Assembly (NCBI GenBank): GCA_964512635.1
Contig: CAZEJB010000006.1
Location: 62,001 to 126,000 of the forward strand
From: JADZFO01 sp964512635
GTDB lineage: Bacteria; 4484-113; JAFGCY01
Direction: 5' to 3'
Length of the DNA stretch: 64,000 nt
Part shown: positions 58,938 to 64,000 of the stretch, piece by piece
Numbering within the stretch: position 1 is the first letter of the stretch
How the letters are laid out: every line of letters begins with the position of its first letter
Program-made: the position numbers and the translations under genes
Notes under the pieces: generated by a model
Database searches by the model: none
The model's input: only the letters and a program-made list of their open reading frames with translations
What the model was told of the DNA's origin: nothing

Positions 58938-59654
58938 TCAGCGCTTGTTGATAACTCCGATTTGCGGGCAGTCGCCCTGGAGGCTGCAGCGGCTGCAAAA
59001 GGGACTTACCGGCTGGCAGATCTGCTGTCCATGATTGACCAGTACGCGATTAAGCGTAGACCAGTACTTTTGCGGCACAAGCTGCATCAGCGTGAACTCT
59101 GTCTCTTCCGGCGTCTTAGTGCTAACCCAGCCCAGGCGGTTGCAGATTCGGTGTACATGGATATCAACGCAGATCGCCGGGATGTCCCAGCAGATATTCA
59201 GCAGCAGGTTTGCCACCTTGCGGCCAACTCCGGGCAGTTCAAGAAGCTCATCGCGCGTCCTGGGAACCTGGCCGTCAAAGCGTTCGATCAGCAGGCGGCT
59301 CATCTTCAGCAGATGTTTCGCCTTGGTCTGATAGAAGCCGACTGGATAAATCAGCTCTGCAATCCGCGCTTCCGGCAGCGCCAGCAGCATTGCCGGTGTG
59401 ACCGTGGGCCAGGCACCTTCCCCCGGCACGACCTGGCCACTGGCAGCTTCCCACAGCCGTCGCATGGCGGCATTGGTTGTGGGATCCTTGGTTCGCGCGC
59501 TCAATATTGTCGCCACCAGCACTTGAAAGGGCTGCGCCGGGTCGTTGTCCAGCGGGTGTCCGGGGTAGAGCGCGTCCAGACGCCGGAATAACACGGCGAG
59601 CTGGCGCGGAGTGGGCGGGTTTGGTCCAATCAGGCCGGGCTTGGAGAATGGCAC
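58938..59654 (-). CDS. nth: Endonuclease III
   Basis: 238 residues from GTG 59654, 7 bases after TACCAT on the minus strand; an upstream GTG at 59717 would add 21 residues. Helix-hairpin-helix ELPGVGRKVANLLL with the catalytic Lys, catalytic Asp in CVDIHVHRICNRLG, and the [4Fe-4S] ligands C-x6-C-x2-C-x5-C (CQPVSPFCSRCSLQGDC). It removes oxidised pyrimidines from DNA in base excision repair. Confidence 0.95.
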   Translation of the reverse strand: MPFSKPGLIGPNPPTPRQLAVLFRRLDALYPGHPLDNDPAQPFQVLVATILSARTKDPTTNAAMRRLWEAASGQVVPGEGAWPTVTPAMLLALPEARIAELIYPVGFYQTKAKHLLKMSRLLIERFDGQVPRTRDELLELPGVGRKVANLLLNICWDIPAICVDIHVHRICNRLGWVSTKTPEETEFTLMQLVPQKYWSTLNRVLVNHGQQICQPVSPFCSRCSLQGDCPQIGVINKR

Positions 59655-59674
59655 AGCACTGATGGTAGCAGGGC

Positions 59675-59867
59675 TATAATCGCCGCGCAGGAAAAATGTG
59701 GACACGCCTGGTATCACCTGGCAGAGCCGCAGTACTGCACCAGGCTTTTACCCTGTAATGACCATCCAGACCGGAGGCCCGGCCGCAAGGCAGCAGCGTG
59801 CAGCCCTGTAGGTTCACACCTCCGCCCGCAGCTGCGGGCCTTCGGCGAGGACCGGCATGAGGCTGAA
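59675..59867 (+). promoter_or_regulatory. Promoter and long structured leader of the SPFH gene
   Basis: TATAAT at 59675-59680 implies a transcript start near 59687 and a leader of about 180 bases, much longer than usual here. It contains GCCTGGT (59706-59712) pairing with ACCAGGC (59739-59745) followed by TTTTA, and the palindrome GCCCGCAGCTGCGGGC (59824-59839) just before the ribosome binding site. This arrangement would suit an attenuator or riboswitch; I recognise no known class. Confidence 0.45.
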
Positions 59868-60650
59868 GTGGATACCACAGTAATTCTCTTATGCATGTTG
59901 ACCGCCCTCATTCTGTGGGCTGTCTATCGCAGCTTAGTCCGTGAAGTGCTTGTGCCGGACAAGCACGCAGGCCTGTTGTTCAGGAAGGGTCTGTACCAGA
60001 AAACTCTGCCAACCGGCAGACATAGCTTGATAGGACTGGGATACCGGCTGGAGAACATCGATCTTCGCGAACGCAGCGAACTCTTTGCGGGCCAGGAGGT
60101 CGTCAGCTCTGACGGCGCGCCGGTCAAGATCAGTTTCGTCATGTCCTACCGGGTCGCCGACCCCCTGCTTTTTCGCACCAGTTCGGTGGATTCCCGCCAA
60201 TCCCTCTATCTGCTGGCCCAGGCCGCGCTGCGCGATTGCGTGGCTCAGCGTGAAATGGAAGCGGTCCTGCCTGCCCGCGCCGAGATCGCAGCTGACCTGC
60301 GCGCCAGGATTGCCGGGCCAGCAGAGCGCTACGGCATGCAGCTGGAAGACATGTTTGTCCGCGACATGATGCTGGCTGGCCCGCTGCGTTCGATATTTAC
60401 AAAGGTGCTTGCGGCCAAACGCGAAGGTCAGATTGCGCTGGAGAAGGCTCGCGCCGAATCTGCGGCCATCCGCAGCCTGCTCAACACGGCCAAGCTCCTG
60501 GAGCGCAACCCCCAGCTGATGCAGCTTAGGTTATTGCAGGCGATGAAGGAATCAAGCGGTAACACCTTCATTCTCAAGTTGCCGGCTGCGCCTGAGATCG
60601 CCTCCATAGCGGATGATGCGGTCCAGTTGGAGCTTAGCGGCGAGGACTAG
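59868..60650 (+). CDS. SPFH/band-7 (slipin-like) membrane protein
   Basis: 260 residues from GTG 59868, with TGAGG upstream. One N-terminal membrane helix (VILLCMLTALILWAVY), then the SPFH domain: VPDKHAGLLFRKGLYQKTLPTG, ENIDLRERSELFAGQEVVSSDGAPVKISFVMSYRVADP (phrase), LAQAALRDCVAQREMEAVL, and the helical end KREGQIALEKARAESAAIRSLLNTAKLL. Such proteins oligomerise in membranes as scaffolds. No NfeD partner is visible next to it. Confidence 0.92.
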   Translation: MDTTVILLCMLTALILWAVYRSLVREVLVPDKHAGLLFRKGLYQKTLPTGRHSLIGLGYRLENIDLRERSELFAGQEVVSSDGAPVKISFVMSYRVADPLLFRTSSVDSRQSLYLLAQAALRDCVAQREMEAVLPARAEIAADLRARIAGPAERYGMQLEDMFVRDMMLAGPLRSIFTKVLAAKREGQIALEKARAESAAIRSLLNTAKLLERNPQLMQLRLLQAMKESSGNTFILKLPAAPEIASIADDAVQLELSGED

Positions 60651-60708
60651 CCAGATGAGCTGGCCGTACTTGCCAACTCGCCTGCCTCGCCGTATAGTCT
60701 TTGTCGAC

Positions 60709-60783
60709 GCGGGAGTAGCTCAATGGTAGAGCATTTGCTTCCCAAGCAAAGGGTTGCGGGTTCGATCCCCGTCTTCCGCTCCA
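60709..60783 (+). tRNA. tRNA-Gly (CCC)
   Basis: Complete cloverleaf: acceptor GCGGGAG with CTTCCGC (one G-T pair), T8-A9-G10, anticodon stem with loop TTCCCAA (anticodon CCC), T loop GGTTCGATCCC, discriminator T and encoded CCA at 60781-60783. Confidence 0.96.
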
Positions 60784-60837
60784 CTCTTACCTCCAGGGTT
60801 TTGCTGCCTGAGAGCCTCCTTGCTTCCGGCTGAGGCC

Positions 60838-60859
60838 TTTGCTTGGCACTGCGTATAAT
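60838..60859 (+). promoter_or_regulatory. Promoter region with motif shared with nrfH
   Basis: TTTGCTTGGCACTGC (60838-60852) followed by TATAAT (60854-60859). The same 15 bases precede the nrfH promoter at 61384. Confidence 0.55.
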
Positions 60860-60890
60860 TCCCGCAGCACCGTCCTTTGGGAGGCAGGCC

Positions 60891-61331
60891 ATGACACCTC
60901 GATTGAATTACGCCAGTGCATCACCCGGCGCCCAGCAGGCCATGCTGGCACTCGAGTCCTACCTTAAGGCAAGCTCACTGGGGCAGCAGCTACTTGAGCT
61001 GGTGAAGCTGCGCTGCTCACAAATCAACGGCTGCAGCTTCTGCTGCGACATGCACAGCAGCCTGCTCCTGGAGTCGGGCGAAGACCCCCGCCGTCTTGCC
61101 ACAGTGGCCGCCTGGCGCGAATGTGAGTGGTTTTCACCGCGGGAGCGTGCCGCGCTGGCCTGGGCCGAAGCCCTCACCCTGCTGCCCCAGACTCAGGCTC
61201 CCGACCACGTCTATTCGGAAGTCGCGGCCGAGTTCAGTGAAGCAGAGCAGGTGGAGCTAAGCATGGCCATTGTCGCCATCAACGGCTGGAACCGCATCGC
61301 CGTGGGCTTCAGGCTGCCACCCCGCCGCTAG
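60891..61331 (+). CDS. AhpD-like / carboxymuconolactone-decarboxylase family protein
   Basis: 146 residues from ATG 60891, with GGGAGG upstream. Family motif: LLELVKLRCSQINGCSFCCDMHSS, giving the catalytic CxxC and His; then ERAALAWAEALTLL and MAIVAINGWNRIAVGF. Members act as alkylhydroperoxidases or antioxidant thiol proteins. Shares a promoter-region motif with nrfHA downstream, so nitrosative or oxidative stress co-regulation is an inference. Confidence 0.93.
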   Translation: MTPRLNYASASPGAQQAMLALESYLKASSLGQQLLELVKLRCSQINGCSFCCDMHSSLLLESGEDPRRLATVAAWRECEWFSPRERAALAWAEALTLLPQTQAPDHVYSEVAAEFSEAEQVELSMAIVAINGWNRIAVGFRLPPRR

Positions 61332-61383
61332 GCGTTCCATTCCCTGGAGTACCACTCTTGGTATCAACCGTAGTGCTGATTAG

Positions 61384-61406
61384 TTTGCTTGGCACTGCTG
61401 TATACT
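61384..61406 (+). promoter_or_regulatory. Promoter region of nrfHA
   Basis: TTTGCTTGGCACTGC (61384-61398) followed by TATACT (61401-61406). The motif is identical to that before the AhpD-like gene but sits one base further from the -10 box. Confidence 0.55.
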
Positions 61407-61469
61407 TCTCACGAAGCGCCTGCATGCCAACCTAAGGGCCGCTGCAGGCTGATCAGCGGGGGATCAGGT

Positions 61470-61994
61470 ATGGACGGGTCGCAGCGAAAACCGCGGCTGA
61501 CATCACTAAGGACATTGGGTCGAGTTCTCCCAGCGGTTCTGGCTGTCCTGATAGGCGTCTTTGGCGGTCTCGGTACCTACACCTTCAATTTTGCCCGCGG
61601 ACTCAGCTATTTCAGCAATGATCCCCAGGCCTGCACCAACTGCCATGTGATGAATGACTATTACGACTCCTGGGAGAAAAGCGGTCACGCGCATGTAGCG
61701 GTCTGTAATGATTGCCACACGCCTCATACACTGGTGGCCAAGCTGATCACCAAGGCCGACAATGGCTGGAATCACTCGTTGAAATTCACCCTGCGTACCT
61801 ATGAGAAGGCGCCAATCGTGATCCGGGAAGTAAATGCGGAGCGCCTGCGCCACAACTGCATCGGCTGCCACGACACTTTCCTCACCGATGTGCGCGGCAG
61901 TGCAATCTTGAACGCCGGTCACGGCGGCCCGGGCAGCGAGGATCTCGACTGCCTGCGCTGTCATTCTGACGCCGGCCATGGTCCCAGGAGGTAA
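61470..61994 (+). CDS. nrfH: NrfH tetraheme quinol dehydrogenase
   Basis: 174 residues from ATG 61470, with GGGGGA 7 bases upstream. N-terminal membrane anchor (LPAVLAVLIGVFGGLGTYTF), then four heme sites: CTNCH, CNDCH, CIGCH and CLRCH. This is the NapC/NirT-type subunit that passes electrons from menaquinol to NrfA on the outer face of the membrane. It ends 2 bases before nrfA. Confidence 0.95.
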   Translation: MDGSQRKPRLTSLRTLGRVLPAVLAVLIGVFGGLGTYTFNFARGLSYFSNDPQACTNCHVMNDYYDSWEKSGHAHVAVCNDCHTPHTLVAKLITKADNGWNHSLKFTLRTYEKAPIVIREVNAERLRHNCIGCHDTFLTDVRGSAILNAGHGGPGSEDLDCLRCHSDAGHGPRR

Positions 61995-61996
61995 GA

Positions 61997-63364
61997 ATGA
62001 AGCGCTCGTATTGGGTTTATCTGCTGTTGATCGTGGTTACGGCTGCGGCCACTTTCGCGATCACTGCTCTGCTGATGGATATCAACACCAAGAAACAGGA
62101 GGCCCGCCAGGCCTACATCCCCCTCGTCGAGCTGACTGAGGACGTGGTCGACCCGGCCCAGTGGGGCAAGAACTTCCCACGCCAGTACGATGGCTACCTC
62201 AAAACGGTCGATATGGAGCGAACGCGCTATGGCGGCAGTGAGGCGATCAGCCATCTCGATACCGACAAACGCCTGCTGCGGATCTTCGCCGGCTATGCCT
62301 TCAGTGTCGACTACAAGGAAGAGCGCGGCCATGCCTACACATTGCTGGATCAGGAAATGACCCAGCGGGTCAAGGTCAAACAGCAGCCCGGCGCCTGCAT
62401 CCACTGCCACGCATCCGTGATTCCCGCTTACCGCAAGGCGGGCGATGGCGATGTCATGGCTGGTTTCGCCAAGGTGAATGCCATGCACTGGGAGGATGCA
62501 AGAAAGCTGGTGGAGCATCCCGTGGCCTGTATAGACTGCCACGACCCGAAGACCATGCAGCTGCGAGTTACCCGCCCGGGCTTCCTGAATGGCATTCGCG
62601 AGCTGAAGAAGCACGAAGGCATCGATAACTACGACCCCAACACCATGGCCACCCGTCAGGAGATGCGCAGCTTTGTCTGCGGCCAGTGCCATGTCGAGTA
62701 TTACTTCAAGGGCGATGGCAAGATGCTGACTTACCCCTGGAGCAAGGGTATCAAGGTCGAAGAGATAGAGGCATACTACGACGAGGAAGGCTGGAAGGAC
62801 TGGGACCACAAGGAAACGGGGGCCCCGGTGTTGAAGGCACAGCATCCGGAGTTTGAGCTGTGGAATCAAGGCATTCACGCGCGCAACGGTGTTGCCTGCG
62901 CCGACTGCCACATGCCTTACCACCGCGAGGGCGCGATCAAGGTCAGTGATCACTGGGTTCGCAGCCCCGTGCTCAACATTGAAAACGCCTGCGTCTCCTG
63001 TCACCGGGATGACCCCGAAGAATTGAAGCAGCGCATTTTTACCATTCAGGACCGGACCAAGGGCCTGCTTGATCGCGCTGAAGACGCCCTGCTGGCGCTG
63101 TACGACGAAGTCAAGGCTGCACGAGCTGACGGCGTTTCAGATGCTGATCTTGAGCCGGCGCTCAAGCTGCAGCGCAAGGCCCAGTGGCGCTGCGACTTTA
63201 TCAACGCCGAGAACAGCATGGGCTTCCACGCCGACCAGGAGGCCGCACGAATTCTCGGTGAGTCCATAGATTATGCGCGCCAGGGCCAGCTCGCTGCAGC
63301 TTATGCACGCCTGAAAGTCAGCGGAAAAACAGTAGCCAGCAGCGAGGCCCCGCCGGCAGGCTGA
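61997..63364 (+). CDS. nrfA: NrfA ammonia-forming cytochrome c nitrite reductase
   Basis: 455 residues; AGGAGG lies 6 bases before the ATG. Uncleaved or cleaved N-terminal signal/anchor VYLLLIVVTAAATFAITALL. Five heme sites: CIHCH (134-138), CIDCH (178), CGQCH (228), CADCH (301) and CVSCH (332). The active-site heme normally binds through CxxCK; here it is CIHCH, the variant with histidine known from some epsilonproteobacterial and other NrfA. Active-site neighbours are visible (CGQCHVEYYF with the Tyr, WNQGIHARNGV with the His). It reduces nitrite to ammonium using electrons from NrfH. Confidence 0.95.
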   Translation: MKRSYWVYLLLIVVTAAATFAITALLMDINTKKQEARQAYIPLVELTEDVVDPAQWGKNFPRQYDGYLKTVDMERTRYGGSEAISHLDTDKRLLRIFAGYAFSVDYKEERGHAYTLLDQEMTQRVKVKQQPGACIHCHASVIPAYRKAGDGDVMAGFAKVNAMHWEDARKLVEHPVACIDCHDPKTMQLRVTRPGFLNGIRELKKHEGIDNYDPNTMATRQEMRSFVCGQCHVEYYFKGDGKMLTYPWSKGIKVEEIEAYYDEEGWKDWDHKETGAPVLKAQHPEFELWNQGIHARNGVACADCHMPYHREGAIKVSDHWVRSPVLNIENACVSCHRDDPEELKQRIFTIQDRTKGLLDRAEDALLALYDEVKAARADGVSDADLEPALKLQRKAQWRCDFINAENSMGFHADQEAARILGESIDYARQGQLAAAYARLKVSGKTVASSEAPPAG

Positions 63365-63374
63365 TCCGGGCCAC

Positions 63375-63380
63375 TATAAT
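63375..63380 (+). promoter_or_regulatory. -10 box TATAAT of the leaderless Nudix regulator gene
   Basis: TATAAT is followed by 6 bases and the GTG at 63387. Confidence 0.7.
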
Positions 63381-63386
63381 CGTGGT

Positions 63387-64000
63387 GTGGATCAAACATC
63401 CGCACAGCTGATCGGGGTCAATGTCGCGGTCGTGCTGATGACCATCACCGACCGCGCACTGAAAACCCTGCTGGTCACGCTTGGAGAAGGTCTCTGGGCC
63501 TTGCCAGCGGGCGAGCCGCATTATGACGAGCCGCTCCAGGCTGCTGCCGAGCGAGTGCTGCGCGATCAGCTCGGCATCCATGCTGAATACCTTGAACAGC
63601 TCTACACCTTCGGCGCGCACATCCCACGCAACCGGCAACGTCGGATCACTGTGGCCTACTATGCGTTGATCCCCTCTTCATCGCTGCGCACCGAGCTGCT
63701 GGCCGGGCTAAAGGATGCTGCCTGGTTCTCGGAAAAGGCACTGCCCAAACTGGTCGACGGCCACGCAAGCATCGTCCAGGTGGCGCGTGAACGCCTGCGA
63801 GGCAAGCTCTCCTACACTGCAGTCGGTTTTGAGCTGCTTCCGGAACTGTTCACCCTTGCTGAGTTGCAGACTATATATGAGTTAATCCTTGGTAAAACGC
63901 TCGACAAGCGCAACTTTAGAAGGAAAATATCGGAGCTGGGAGTAATCGAGGCGACGGGCCAGAAGCGCAGCAGTGGCCGCGGGCCGCAGGCGGCGCTGCA
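63387..64000 (+). CDS. NrtR-like Nudix/winged-helix regulator, 3' end beyond window
   Basis: 204 codons are visible, open to the window end. GTG at 63387 lies 6 bases after TATAAT; there is no ribosome binding site. Nudix-like part: VNVAVVLMTITDRALKTLLV, LWALPAGEPHYDEPLQAAAERVLRDQLGI (phrases), RITVAYYALI. The Nudix box is degenerate (GEPHYDEPLQAAAERVLRDQLG), which is usual in NrtR where it serves as a ligand sensor for ADP-ribose. The C-terminal winged helix begins at FTLAELQTIYELILGKTLDKRNF and RRKISELGVI. NrtR proteins control NAD metabolism genes; targets are not in view. Confidence 0.9.
   Translation, partial: MDQTSAQLIGVNVAVVLMTITDRALKTLLVTLGEGLWALPAGEPHYDEPLQAAAERVLRDQLGIHAEYLEQLYTFGAHIPRNRQRRITVAYYALIPSSSLRTELLAGLKDAAWFSEKALPKLVDGHASIVQVARERLRGKLSYTAVGFELLPELFTLAELQTIYELILGKTLDKRNFRRKISELGVIEATGQKRSSGRGPQAAL

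Noticed and set aside
61340..61380. FNR/CRP-type site upstream of nrfH
   Set aside because: Only one half site (ATCAA) is present; the TTGAT half at 4-base spacing is missing.
60838..61406. Sigma-54 promoters (TTGGCAC motif)
   Set aside because: The -12 element TTGC is not at the required spacing in either copy, and good -10 boxes (TATAAT, TATACT) follow instead.

Overview
The window is 64 kb of GC-rich, gene-dense bacterial chromosome with no rRNA, no CRISPR array, no phage block and no transposase gene. It carries about 50 protein genes and four tRNA genes. Many products are lipoproteins with a clear lipobox or large secreted proteins. Together with NrfHA, KdpFABC-DE and HemW this suggests a free-living, envelope-rich heterotroph that can reduce nitrite to ammonium. 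I cannot name the phylum. At least nine genes start exactly 6 nt after a TANNNT -10 box with no ribosome binding site (leaderless genes). That habit is known from Deinococcota, Actinobacteriota and related lineages; placing this organism near them is only an inference.

Layout. 1-5.3 kb: two tRNAs and three minus-strand lipoprotein genes, two of them with DUF5666-type repeats. 5.5-9.1 kb: a MocR-type regulator translationally coupled to a dockerin-like lipoprotein. The regulator shares a 34-35 bp promoter element with two of the lipoprotein genes. 9.1-13.6 kb: two envelope proteins and a large subtilisin-like lipoprotein. 13.7-18.0 kb: an eight-gene minus-strand operon headed by an ArsR repressor with a symmetric operator on its promoter, followed by SRPBCC, DUF899, DUF1579, VOC and DoxX genes. 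18.1-26.4 kb: kdpFABCDE, preceded by two very small predicted membrane proteins. 26.5-32.8 kb: MscS channel, an unrecognised regulator-like protein, a DUF2200 protein and a PKD lipoprotein.

32.8-36 kb: a repeat-rich intergenic region with tRNA-Glu, then a gene-free stretch of about 0.5 kb that folds into many helices and ends in a strong terminator (a candidate structured RNA). 35.5-43.3 kb: a cohesin-like lipoprotein coupled to an M6 metalloprotease, then an FG-GAP/ASPIC (CRTAC1-like) lipoprotein. 43.3-53.2 kb: class III aminotransferase, SRPBCC, dihydroorotate dehydrogenase, CocE/NonD hydrolase, DinB-like and exported proteins. 53.2-56.1 kb: hemW, which carries two palindromic elements inserted in frame with a third just after its stop, and a 0.55 kb GxxExxY nuclease-like unit bounded by inverted repeats. 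56.1-64 kb: SpoIID-like protein, endonuclease III, an SPFH protein with a long structured leader, tRNA-Gly, an AhpD-like protein, nrfHA and the start of an NrtR-like Nudix regulator.

The most unusual items are the in-frame palindromes in hemW, the GxxExxY inverted-repeat unit, the structured RNA candidate near 35 kb, and the shared MocR/lipoprotein promoter element.
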